The notes under the pieces: generated by a model
Seen by the model: the letters and a program-made list of their open reading frames with translations, nothing else
Database searches by the model: none
Told to the model about the DNA's origin: nothing
Translations under genes and position numbers: made by a program
Source of the DNA: CAZCFB01 sp964511535
Lineage (GTDB): Bacteria > Myxococcota_A > Polyangia > GCA-2747355 > CAZCFB01
Assembly: GCA_964511535.1 (NCBI GenBank)
Contig: CAZEFW010000014.1
Location: forward strand, 1 to 64,000
Direction of reading: 5' to 3'
Length of the DNA stretch: 64,000 nucleotides
Part shown: in pieces, positions 8,403 to 15,405 of the stretch
Layout: each line of letters starts with the position of its first letter
Numbering within the stretch: the first letter of the stretch is position 1

Positions 8403-9299
8403 ATGATCAGGACCATGCGAGCACGAATCGTCTTCTTCGCCGCCGCGGCGTTCCTGGTGGGATGCCCGGGGGAGGGGCCCACGGTGTGGCCGGATCCCGA
8501 CGGGGCAGGGGCAGGCCTCGAGGCCGGGAGCGGAGGGAAGCTGGACCGGGGCGCGAAGCCCAAGCAGGACGGGGGCGTGAAGCCCAAGCAGGACCACGGA
8601 ACGAAGCCCAAGGCGGACAAGGGCTCGCCCCCCGGCAAGGTGCACCCGCCCCTGGGCGGATCATCGGGCGGCAAGGGCGGCAGCGCGGCGCCCTCGGGGG
8701 TCAAAAAGAGCGCGAGCGGGGTGAGCTACATCCTCATCGTGCCGTCGAGCTACAGCGCCTCCACGCCGAACCCGCTGATGATCGTCTTCTCCGGCACCGA
8801 GGGCTACCAGATGATGGCCCAGAACCTCAAGAGCGTGGGCGGGTACCTGGGCGTGAGCGGGTTCATCTTCGCGGTGCTCGACGGCAAGGCGACCTACGGC
8901 GACGGGCAGGCGGGGGCCAAGGTGTTGGACCAGGTGCGCGCGCAGTACAACGTGGACAACGACCGGACCTATCTGCTGTCAGAGTCCGCGGGCACCACGG
9001 CCGGCTTGCAGCTCGGCCTGAAGCTGCGCCAGTCCTACTTCGCCGCCTACTGGGCCAACGACGTCACCACCTCGGACAAGCCGACCAAGACCGCGGCGCA
9101 GCTCGGGTTCAAGCCCTGGGGGAACGCCGGGCCGGGGGGCAAGGTCGCCCTGGCCAGCGCCATCGTCTCCGGCATGAAGGCCGCGGGGTACCGGCTGCCG
9201 GCCCAGGCGCCTTACAGCGGCCCTGGCGCCGGGCAGCACGGCTCGACCCAGCAGTTCATGGCGGCGATCCAGTTCTTCAAGGGGAAGTCGCGCAAGTAG
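8403..9299 (+). CDS. Alpha/beta-hydrolase (PHB-depolymerase/esterase-like) lipoprotein
   Basis: A 298-residue lipoprotein with lipobox LVGC (about 18-21). A linker of near-identical repeats (KPKQDGG, KPKQDHG, KPKADKG) and a Gly/Ser tract lead to an alpha/beta-hydrolase fold: SYILIVPSSYS, PLMIVFSGTEGY, the nucleophile elbow LLSESAGTTAG (SxSxG), and a late GAGQHGST that would carry the catalytic His. The family includes esterases and depolymerases with similar secreted, linker-carrying architecture. It begins 1 nt after the cytochrome stop, so it is likely co-transcribed with the barrel and cytochrome; why an esterase would be linked to them is unclear. An alternative ATG lies 12 nt downstream. 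Confidence 0.85.
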   Translation: MIRTMRARIVFFAAAAFLVGCPGEGPTVWPDPDGAGAGLEAGSGGKLDRGAKPKQDGGVKPKQDHGTKPKADKGSPPGKVHPPLGGSSGGKGGSAAPSGVKKSASGVSYILIVPSSYSASTPNPLMIVFSGTEGYQMMAQNLKSVGGYLGVSGFIFAVLDGKATYGDGQAGAKVLDQVRAQYNVDNDRTYLLSESAGTTAGLQLGLKLRQSYFAAYWANDVTTSDKPTKTAAQLGFKPWGNAGPGGKVALASAIVSGMKAAGYRLPAQAPYSGPGAGQHGSTQQFMAAIQFFKGKSRK

Positions 9300-9472
9300 C
9301 GCCGGGCCCGGGGCGCAATATCCAGGTTAGTTCGGCCCCCGCCCGAGGAGCGGATCTATCAGACCCGAAACGGGCGGTAGAAGCGGCGTCTCGCCGCTTT
9401 CATTTGCAGGAGGGCCGCCATGGAACGCGGCAAGATGCCGCGTCTACTTGCTCTCTGGAGGTAAGTTTCGGG
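9300..9472. terminator. Convergent intergenic region with two perfect GC hairpins
   Basis: This 173-nt gap separates two convergent genes. It contains AAGCGGCG-TCT-CGCCGCTT (9381-9399), followed by TCATTTG, and ACGCGGCA-AGA-TGCCGCGT (9425-9443). Both are perfect 8-bp stems with 3-nt loops. Placement between converging genes suggests a bidirectional terminator; no strong T-run follows, so Rho-independent activity is uncertain. They may also be members of a dispersed palindromic repeat family. Confidence 0.55.
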
Positions 9473-10000
9473 CTAGTCTTCGGGGATGTCGTCCTTGTCC
9501 CGGCCGCATTCCTTGCACTTGCCGTCGGGGCCGATGATTCCGATGCAGGCGCCGTCGGGGCAGAGCTCGCGGTCGTCCATGCCGGGCGGCTCGTCGTCGT
9601 CTTCATCCGGCTCGTCTTCCCGGTCGTCCCCGTCCTCTTCCTCCTCCTCGCCGGCCTCCGCGGCAGCCTCGTTGGCGGCCTCGAGCATGGGAGCGTCCTC
9701 GGCGTCCATCTCCTTGCCGCACTCCTTGCACTTGCCGTCGTTGCCGATGATGCCGATGCAGGCGCCGTCGGAGCAGAGGATTCGGTGCTCCAGATCGGGC
9801 GGCTCCCCGTCGTCTTCCGGCTCGTCGTCGAGGTCTTCCGGCTCGTCGTCGAGGTCTTCCGGCTCGTCGTCGGGAGCTCCCTCCGCCTCGAGCTCCTCCT
9901 GCTCGTCCTCGAGGTCTTCCTCCTCCTCGAGCTCCTCCTGCTCCTCCTCGAGGCCTTCCTCCTCCTCGAGCTCCTCGTCCTTGCGCGGATTCTCGCCCAT
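9473..10000 (-). CDS. Highly acidic protein with duplicated zinc-ribbon-like motif
   Basis: About 175 residues, dominated by Glu and Asp. An N-terminal block of EEE/EEL clusters is followed by near-perfect EPEDLDD repeats. Two copies of the same motif occur, one mid-chain and one near the C-terminus: C-x-DGACIGIIG-x-DGKCKECG. Each has four Cys in a pattern able to bind zinc. The duplication inside an acidic context suggests an interaction or buffering protein rather than an enzyme. I do not know a function. A GTG at 10015, overlapping the stop of the upstream gene, is an alternative start that would couple translation; the ATG at 10000 has GGGGGAG only 2 nt before it. Confidence 0.75.
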   Translation of the reverse strand: MGENPRKDEELEEEEGLEEEQEELEEEEDLEDEQEELEAEGAPDDEPEDLDDEPEDLDDEPEDDGEPPDLEHRILCSDGACIGIIGNDGKCKECGKEMDAEDAPMLEAANEAAAEAGEEEEEDGDDREDEPDEDDDEPPGMDDRELCPDGACIGIIGPDGKCKECGRDKDDIPED

Positions 10001-10011
10001 GTCTCCCCCGG

Positions 10012-10326
10012 TCACTTGAGGTTCTTGAACATATTTTCCAGCTTGGCCTTGGCCTGGTCCACCGAGTCGTCCCGCTCGGGGGAGGTGCCCTCCGGCCAGT
10101 CCTTGATCTGGAAGAAGTTGCAGAAGTTCGCCTCTTCCCGGTCGCGGATGAAGTCTGCCTCGGGGATCTCGCAGTCGTTATGCCGGCCTTCATCGAAGTA
10201 GCGGCAGTTCTTGCAAACATGCAGGTACGCGCCGCAATGGACGCAGGTGTCCAAGCGTCCGACCTTGAACCCCACGTTGACGATAAACTCCACCTCGTTG
10301 AGGCACTTGAAACAGTAGTGAGCCAT
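10012..10326 (-). CDS. Small Cys-rich zinc-binding protein
   Basis: A 104-residue soluble protein. It has paired Cys motifs: YCFKC (5-8), CVHC (about 28-31), then CKNCRYF and NDCEI, with a final Cys in ANFCNFF. This gives enough ligands for two zinc ribbons. The C-terminal 35 residues are helical and charged. The start at 10326 is supported by GGGAGG 6 nt upstream. A TTGACG-N18-TACATC promoter lies just upstream, back to back with the efp promoter. The stop overlaps the possible GTG start of the acidic zinc-ribbon protein, so the two may form an operon. The family is not named with confidence; proteins of this layout occur in deltaproteobacteria. Confidence 0.85.
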   Translation of the reverse strand: MAHYCFKCLNEVEFIVNVGFKVGRLDTCVHCGAYLHVCKNCRYFDEGRHNDCEIPEADFIRDREEANFCNFFQIKDWPEGTSPERDDSVDQAKAKLENMFKNLK

Positions 10327-10353
10327 GCCGACCTCCCGGCTGTATGAACGATT

Positions 10354-10383
10354 GATGTAGCACCCGATGGTCAGGGGCGTCAA
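10354..10383 (-). promoter_or_regulatory. Sigma-70-like promoter for the Cys-rich protein gene
   Basis: Read on the minus strand, the sequence is TTGACG, an 18-nt spacer, then TACATC. It is placed about 28 nt before the ATG at 10326, and is divergent from the efp promoter. Confidence 0.5.
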
Positions 10384-10398
10384 CGAACCCCATGCCCG

Positions 10399-10427
10399 TT
10401 GACGGCGGGCCAGCGGCCCACTACATT
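10399..10427 (+). promoter_or_regulatory. Sigma-70-like promoter for efp-epmA
   Basis: TTGACG, a 17-nt spacer, then TACATT: a good match to -35/-10 elements with ideal spacing. The expected start of transcription is near 10434, leaving a leader of about 30 nt before the efp ATG at 10465. Confidence 0.55.
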
Positions 10428-10464
10428 GACCGCTGTCATTCCAGCCGACAGGTGAGCAAAGCCA

Positions 10465-11028
10465 ATGTACGAGACCTCCGATATCCGCAAGGGCTTGAAG
10501 ATCCAGATGGACGGCGTCCCCTTCATCGTCGTGGAGTTCCAGTTCGTCAAGCCGGGCAAGGGCACCGCATTCACCCGCACCAAGATCAAGAACATGATCA
10601 CCGGCGCGGTCATCGATCGCACCTACCGCTCGGGCGAGAAGCTTGAGCCCGCCTTCGTGGAAGAGAAGGAGATGCAGTACCTGTACCTCGACGGGGAAAA
10701 CTACTGCTTCATGGACACCAGCACGTACGATCAGGTGTTCATCTCCAAGGACGACATCGGTGACAGCGCGCTGTTCATGCCGGACAACATCAACGTCACG
10801 ATCCTGTTCTTCGACGACAAGCCCATCGGCGTGACCCTGCCCAACTTCATCGAGGCGGAGGTGACCCACACCGAGCCGGGCATGAAGGGCGACACCGCCA
10901 GCGGCGCCACCAAGCCGGCCACCCTCTCGTCGGGCGCCACCATCCAGGTGCCCCTGTTCGTCGAGGAGGGGGAGATCCTCAAGATCGACACCCGCACCCG
11001 CGCCTACATCGAGCGGGTCAAGCGCTAG
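10465..11028 (+). CDS. efp: Translation elongation factor P
   Basis: A 187-residue protein of standard EF-P length with the KOW-like N-domain and two OB domains. EF-P binds ribosomes stalled on consecutive prolines and stimulates peptide-bond formation. The modified lysine is Lys32 in VKPGKGTAFTRTK, matching the bacterial type that receives beta-lysine. The C-terminal signature GATIQVPLFVEEGEILKIDT is intact. The downstream gene, 3 nt away, encodes the EpmA-type ligase that would charge this lysine, so the pair forms a compact modification operon. The many Pro-rich proteins in the window fit a need for EF-P. Confidence 0.97.
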   Translation: MYETSDIRKGLKIQMDGVPFIVVEFQFVKPGKGTAFTRTKIKNMITGAVIDRTYRSGEKLEPAFVEEKEMQYLYLDGENYCFMDTSTYDQVFISKDDIGDSALFMPDNINVTILFFDDKPIGVTLPNFIEAEVTHTEPGMKGDTASGATKPATLSSGATIQVPLFVEEGEILKIDTRTRAYIERVKR

Positions 11029-11031
11029 CGA

Positions 11032-12045
11032 GTGAAAGGAGAGCGGGAGCGGCTCCAGAGCGGCGCACCCACCCGCGCGGAGCTCCTGGCGCTCCGCTCT
11101 CGCTGCCTCGGCGCCCTGCGCGCCTTCTTCCACGAACAAGGCTACATCGAGGTCGAGACCCCGCGCCTGGTGCGGAACCCGGGGCTCGAGCCGCACCTGC
11201 GGCCGCTGCCCGCCGCGGACGGCTACCTGATCACGTCCCCGGAGTATCAGATGAAGCGCCTGCTGGCGGGCGGCTTGGAGAAGATCTACTCCATGGGCCC
11301 CTGCTGGCGCGACGAGGAGTGGGGCAGCCATCACCTGCGCGAGTTCACCATGCTCGAGTGGTACCGCGTGGGCGCCACCCTCGAGGAGCTGATGGACGAG
11401 ACCGAGGCGCTGGTGGCCCGGGCGGCCCTGGAGGTGGGCGGGGACACGGCGGTGCACCGGGCTGGCGCCGGCCCCCTGGATCTGACGCCTCCCTTCGAGC
11501 GGTTGACCGTGGCCGACGCCTGCCGGCAGCACGGCGGGGTGGACCTGGCCGGAGTGGTCGAGGCCCCGGAGCTGCGGCGCCGCCTGCTGGCCGCGGGGCT
11601 GGACCTCACCCCGGAGGAGACCGCCTTCGACGCGCTGTTCTCCCGGCTGCTGGTGGAGCGGGTGGAGCCCGCCCTGGCCACGCTGCGGCGGCCGGTGCTG
11701 CTGTACGACTACCCCGCGCCCCTGGCCGCCCTGTCCCGGCTTCACCCGGACGATTCCACCGTGGCCCGCCGCTTCGAGCTCTACGCGGCGGGGCTGGAGC
11801 TGGCCAACGCCTTCTGGGAGCTGACCGACGCGACGGAGCAGCGCCGGCGGCTTGAGCAGGACCTGGCGGATCGGCGCGCCGTCGGGCTTGAAGCTTACGC
11901 GCTGGACGAGCGGTTCCTGGCCGCCCTGGAGCAGGGCATGCCCGAGGCCGCTGGCATCGCGCTGGGGGTGGACCGCCTGGTGATGTTGCTCACCGGCGAG
12001 CAGGACATCCGCCGGGTGGCGGCGTTCGGTCCGGACGAGCTATAA
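11032..12045 (+). CDS. epmA: EF-P--(R)-beta-lysine ligase (EpmA/GenX/PoxA)
   Basis: A 337-residue class II lysyl-tRNA-synthetase-like catalytic core without the N-terminal anticodon domain, as in EpmA. Motifs include VETPRLVRNPG (motif 1 region), ITSPEYQMKRLLAGG, MGPCWRDEEWG and REFTMLEWYR (motif 2), and GIALGVDRLVMLLTG (motif 3). It would adenylate lysine or beta-lysine and attach it to Lys32 of EF-P. The GTG start is 3 nt after the efp stop. The aminomutase EpmB that makes beta-lysine is not in the window and would have to be elsewhere. Confidence 0.93.
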   Translation: MKGERERLQSGAPTRAELLALRSRCLGALRAFFHEQGYIEVETPRLVRNPGLEPHLRPLPAADGYLITSPEYQMKRLLAGGLEKIYSMGPCWRDEEWGSHHLREFTMLEWYRVGATLEELMDETEALVARAALEVGGDTAVHRAGAGPLDLTPPFERLTVADACRQHGGVDLAGVVEAPELRRRLLAAGLDLTPEETAFDALFSRLLVERVEPALATLRRPVLLYDYPAPLAALSRLHPDDSTVARRFELYAAGLELANAFWELTDATEQRRRLEQDLADRRAVGLEAYALDERFLAALEQGMPEAAGIALGVDRLVMLLTGEQDIRRVAAFGPDEL

Positions 12046-12052
12046 AGTACAG

Positions 12053-12370
12053 ATGGATATGTCCAAGCGCCTCTGCCTCAATCACCCGGATACCCAGGCC
12101 GCCACTGCTTGCAAGCAGTGCCACAAGCCGCTGTGCTCCGCCTGCATCATTCAGCAGCCCGACGGGCATTTCTGCAGCGACGCGTGCCATCACCAGTACG
12201 GGCAGTTCAAGGATCGGCGCATCCCGGAGGCCGGCCCGAGCATCTTCTCGCGGCTCACGACCCTGGCCATCTACGCGGCCATCGCCCTGGGCATCCTCTG
12301 GGGCCTGGCCAAGTTCGCCGACCTCGGCTTCGCCCAGGGCATCATGAACAAGCTGGGGATTCCGTACTGA
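12053..12370 (+). CDS. Small membrane protein with B-box-type zinc finger
   Basis: A 105-residue protein. The N-terminus holds a Cys/His cluster (CLNHPDTQAATACKQCHKPLC SAC, then HFCSDACHH) resembling B-box-like zinc fingers seen in bacterial membrane proteins. A single transmembrane helix lies around residues 70-90 (LAIYAAIALGILWGLAKF). The zinc finger probably faces the cytoplasm. An alternative ATG 6 nt downstream would remove two residues. It follows epmA by 7 nt and is probably in the same transcript. Role unknown. Confidence 0.85.
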   Translation: MDMSKRLCLNHPDTQAATACKQCHKPLCSACIIQQPDGHFCSDACHHQYGQFKDRRIPEAGPSIFSRLTTLAIYAAIALGILWGLAKFADLGFAQGIMNKLGIPY

Positions 12371-12385
12371 TCGAGGGTTGACAAT

Positions 12386-12428
12386 AAAATGTCAAGTGGA
12401 GGGGTCTGACCCCCAGATATGACATTTT
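12386..12428. repeat. REP-like palindromic element, copy 1
   Basis: AAAATGTCAAGTGGAGGGGTC pairs imperfectly with GACCCCCAGATATGACATTTT. A second copy of the same core (ATGTCAAGT, GGGGTC, TGACATTTT) lies at 26717-26759. It sits after the stop of the zinc-finger gene and ends in TTTTAT, so it may also terminate transcription. Confidence 0.65.
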
Positions 12429-12452
12429 ATATGGCTCGCTAGTTTTGCCTAC

Positions 12453-12505
12453 CATTTTGGCATTTTGGCATTTTGGCATTCTGGCATTCGCGCCCGAAGG
12501 GCAAG
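12453..12505 (-). repeat. 3'-end module: hairpin plus AATGCCAA/G octamer array (copy A)
   Basis: Read from the NtrC-type gene's stop (minus strand), a GCCC-TTC-GGGC hairpin (12492-12502) is followed by about five tandem octamers of AATGCCAG/AATGCCAA. Closely related modules occur at 21811, 31352, 51458 and 59478. Confidence 0.7.
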
Positions 12506-13867
12506 CTAAAGCGCGTACTTCTTGATCTTGTCCAGCAGCGTCACCCGGCTGACTTTCAGGTCCCGCGCGGCGGCGGAGCGGTTGCCGTCCGTGCGCTCCA
12601 GGGCTTCACGGATGAGCGCCCGCTCGAACGCCTCCACCTGCTCCTTTAGCGGCGCGTCCGCCCGGCGCTCCGCGGCGCCAGCGACAGGGGCTGGGCCGAG
12701 GGGGTCCTCCACGTCGTCGATGGCGCCCCCGTCGCTCAGGGCCACCGCCCGCTCGATGATGTTCTCCAGCTCCCGCACGTTGCCGCGGTAATCCCGGCTG
12801 TGCAGCGCCGCCATGGCTCCCGGGGTCAGGTGGCAGGGCGGCCTGTTGAAGCGCTGGGCGTACTTGGTCAAGAAGTGGTGGATCAGCGGGTCCAGATCCT
12901 CGGGCCGTTCGCCCAGCGGCGGCATGCGGATCACCACCACGTGCAGCCGGAAGAACAGGTCCTCCCTGAACCGCCCGGCGGCCACCTCCGCTTGCAGGTC
13001 GCGATGGGTCGCGCAGAGCAGCCGCACGTCCACCTTGCCCGGCCGGTCCGCCCCCACCGGCTTGACCTCGCCCTCCTGGATCACCCGCAGCAGCTTGCCC
13101 TGGATCGCCGGGTCGAGCTCGCCCACCTCGTCGAGGAACAGCGTGCCGCCGTCGGCCTGGCGAAACAGCCCCTGTCGATCCCGGGTGGCCCCGGTGAACG
13201 CGCCCTTGCGGTGCCCGAACAGCTCCGCCTCGGCCAGGTCGCGGGGCAGGGCGGCGCAGTTGAACTTGACGAACGGACCCTGCCGCAGCGGGGAGGCCTC
13301 CACGATGGCGTTGGCCACCAGCTCCTTGCCCGTGCCGCTCTCCCCGACGATGAGCACGTTGACCCCGAGCCCCGCGATGCGATCCACGGTGCGGGCCACC
13401 CTGGACATGGCGTCGGAGCGGAACACCATGTGCCGGGCCAGGCTCAGCTCGGCGCGCAGGCGCCGGTTCTCCTGCCCCAGCCGCACCAGCTCGGTGGCCC
13501 GGCGCACCACCGCCATCACCGCCCCCACGTCGAACGGCTTGGAGAAGTAGTCATACGCGCCGTTCTTCATCGCCTCCACCGCCTGGGCCTCGGAGCCGTG
13601 GGCGGTGATCATCACCACCTTCAGCCCCGGGCGCAGGTCGGTGACCTGCCGCAGCAGGGTCATGCCGTCCATGTTGGGCATGCGCAGGTCCGTGATCACC
13701 AGATCCACCGCGGCGCCCCCGCGCAGCACCTCCAGGGCCGCGACGCCGTCGCCGGCCTCGATGACGTTGGCCTCGGCCTCGGCCAGCACCTCCCCCAGGG
13801 TGAAGCGCACGCCCTCGTCGTCGTCCACCAGCAGCACGGTGGGGCGGGACTGTCCGGGGCCGGTCAT
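12506..13867 (-). CDS. NtrC-family sigma-54-dependent response regulator
   Basis: A 453-residue protein with three domains. The receiver domain (about 8-125) has acidic residues in VDDDEG and phospho-acceptor Asp60 in VITDLRMP. The AAA+ domain (about 145-375) has Walker A GESGTGKE, the sigma-54 contact loop KGAFTGAT intact, Walker B GTLFLDEV and an arginine-finger region. The Fis-type helix-turn-helix is at the C-terminus (GNRSAAARDLKVSRVTLLDK). It should activate sigma-54 promoters when phosphorylated by the kinase encoded by the overlapping upstream gene. The best local target is the sigma-54 promoter at 15377-15392. Confidence 0.96.
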   Translation of the reverse strand: MTGPGQSRPTVLLVDDDEGVRFTLGEVLAEAEANVIEAGDGVAALEVLRGGAAVDLVITDLRMPNMDGMTLLRQVTDLRPGLKVVMITAHGSEAQAVEAMKNGAYDYFSKPFDVGAVMAVVRRATELVRLGQENRRLRAELSLARHMVFRSDAMSRVARTVDRIAGLGVNVLIVGESGTGKELVANAIVEASPLRQGPFVKFNCAALPRDLAEAELFGHRKGAFTGATRDRQGLFRQADGGTLFLDEVGELDPAIQGKLLRVIQEGEVKPVGADRPGKVDVRLLCATHRDLQAEVAAGRFREDLFFRLHVVVIRMPPLGERPEDLDPLIHHFLTKYAQRFNRPPCHLTPGAMAALHSRDYRGNVRELENIIERAVALSDGGAIDDVEDPLGPAPVAGAAERRADAPLKEQVEAFERALIREALERTDGNRSAAARDLKVSRVTLLDKIKKYAL

Positions 13868-15213
13868 GGGGTCACCTCCTCCTGCTCGGGTGGCTGCCCC
13901 GGGGTCGGCGGGAGTCGCAGGGCGGCCAGCGCGCCACCCTCGGGCAGGTTCTGCAAGACGAGGTCGCCGCCATGCTGCTGGGCGATGCCCCGGGCGACGG
14001 TGAGGCCCACCCCGCTGCCGCCGTCCTTGGTGGTGAAGCCGGCGCGGTGCGCCCGCGCCAGGATCTCGTCATCCAGGCCAGGGCCGCTGTCCTGGACCCC
14101 GAGCAGCAGATCCTCTCCCTCGGGCCGGATCACCCATCGCACCGTGCCCCCCGGGGCGGCGGCCTCCAGGGCGTTTTGCAGCAGGTTCACCAGGGCCTGC
14201 TTCACTTTGCGCCGGTCACAGGCGAGCTTCACCGGCGGACCGTCAGGCGCGGCCACCTCCAGCCCCCTGGCCCGGGCCATGCCCTCGTGCAGGGCGCCGA
14301 CCTGGGCCATCAGCTGGGCCGGGTCCACGTTGGTCGGGTCCAGCTCCCCCATGGGGCGCGAGAAGTTGAGCAGCTCGTCGAGCCGGTGGCGCATGCGCTC
14401 CACCTCCTTGCCCAGCATCTGGAACCGCTCCTCCTGGCGGTCGGCCTTGCCCCGCGACAGGGCCAACAGCTGCACCAGCCCCGCCACCGAGGCGAGGGGG
14501 TTTTTCAGCTCGTGGGCGATGGTGGACGAGAGCAGCACCAGCTCGCGGTTTCGGTCGGCCAGCACCTCCAGGGCGTGCTGGCGCGCCGTGGTGGCGTGCT
14601 CCAGCATGCGCTCGATCAGGCCGAACCAGGCGGCGCCCACCTGAGAGGCGGCCACGATGACCCCGGAGAAGATGCACGCCTTGGTGATGACGTAGGCGGC
14701 GTTGCCCTGGAAGCCGGGGTCAAGCCGGAGGAAGCCGGGCAGGGTGCGCGGGATGAGGCCGTAGAGCCCGGCCAGGCACATGCCCCAGAGCAACGCCAGG
14801 ATGGTGAAGATGACCAGCCAGCGCCCGCCCCGAGGGCCGAGGCCCACGCCGGTGAGCATGGCCAGCGGGATCCAGATCACCAGCAGCGGGCTCTCCATGG
14901 CGCCGGTGATGACGATGAAGCCGGACTGCATCAGGGCCGCGATGATCAGCTCCAGGGGATAGAGGCGGACGGGGTAGGGCTGGTTCCGGCGCACCCGCAC
15001 CAGGTCGAGCACCACGATGGTGCTCCAGACGCTGGCGGCCACCACCAGCACGATGACCTTGAACCGGGAGGGCTCGATGAGCACCAGCGCCAGGGCCAGC
15101 AGGGTGATGATGGGCACGAAGATGGCGCGGATGCGCATGGCCTTGAACACGAACCTGGCCATCTCCTGCTGCCGGATGGTTTCGGGGGAGGGGACGCGAG
15201 GGGTTTCGAGCAT
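13864..15213 (-). CDS. Membrane-bound sensor histidine kinase, partner of the NtrC-type regulator
   Basis: A 449-residue protein. Five or six hydrophobic segments occupy about residues 25-200 with only short loops between them, so the sensor is in or near the membrane and has no large periplasmic domain. A HisKA domain carries SSTIAHELKNPLASV with His234. The HATPase domain follows, with NLLQNALEAA (N box), VQDSGPGLDD (G1) and GGSGVGLTVARGI (G2). The start at 15213 is supported by AAGGAAG upstream; the longer frame to 15312 would run through the divergent control region. It overlaps the regulator gene by 4 nt. Confidence 0.93.
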   Translation of the reverse strand: MLETPRVPSPETIRQQEMARFVFKAMRIRAIFVPIITLLALALVLIEPSRFKVIVLVVAASVWSTIVVLDLVRVRRNQPYPVRLYPLELIIAALMQSGFIVITGAMESPLLVIWIPLAMLTGVGLGPRGGRWLVIFTILALLWGMCLAGLYGLIPRTLPGFLRLDPGFQGNAAYVITKACIFSGVIVAASQVGAAWFGLIERMLEHATTARQHALEVLADRNRELVLLSSTIAHELKNPLASVAGLVQLLALSRGKADRQEERFQMLGKEVERMRHRLDELLNFSRPMGELDPTNVDPAQLMAQVGALHEGMARARGLEVAAPDGPPVKLACDRRKVKQALVNLLQNALEAAAPGGTVRWVIRPEGEDLLLGVQDSGPGLDDEILARAHRAGFTTKDGGSGVGLTVARGIAQQHGGDLVLQNLPEGGALAALRLPPTPGQPPEQEEVTP

Positions 15214-15289
15214 GGGAGGGCTTCCTTGCCAGAAAGGTGCCAGAGGGCAGGGCTGCGAAATCGTTGAGGGCTGCCTTATATCAGTGTAG

Positions 15290-15329
15290 GAAATCCGACA
15301 TGCAGGGCGCAACCCGGGTGTCGGATTTC
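15290..15329. promoter_or_regulatory. Perfect 11-bp inverted repeat, candidate upstream activator site
   Basis: GAAATCCGACA (15290-15300) and TGTCGGATTTC (15319-15329) are exact reverse complements separated by 18 nt. They lie about 50-90 nt upstream of the sigma-54 promoter and between the regulator/kinase operon and the efflux operon. This is where an NtrC-type activator would bind. Confidence 0.6.
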
Positions 15330-15376
15330 TTTGCAGATCGAGGGCCCATTTTGAAAAAGCGCTGTAATTTCGGGAG

Positions 15377-15392
15377 TGGCACCGAGGTTGCT
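15377..15392 (+). promoter_or_regulatory. Consensus sigma-54 (-24/-12) promoter of the efflux operon
   Basis: TGGCAC, a 5-nt spacer, then TTGCT. The GG and GC doublets are 10 nt apart as required. The predicted transcription start is near 15403, only a few bases before the GTG at 15406, which would give a nearly leaderless message unless translation starts elsewhere. Confidence 0.75.
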
Positions 15393-15405
15393 TTTAACCT
15401 GGTTC

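Noticed and set aside
10327..11745. Minus-strand frame extending the small Cys-rich protein to 577 residues
   Set aside because: It lies antisense to efp and epmA; the small protein has its own ribosome-binding site and promoter at the 104-residue start.
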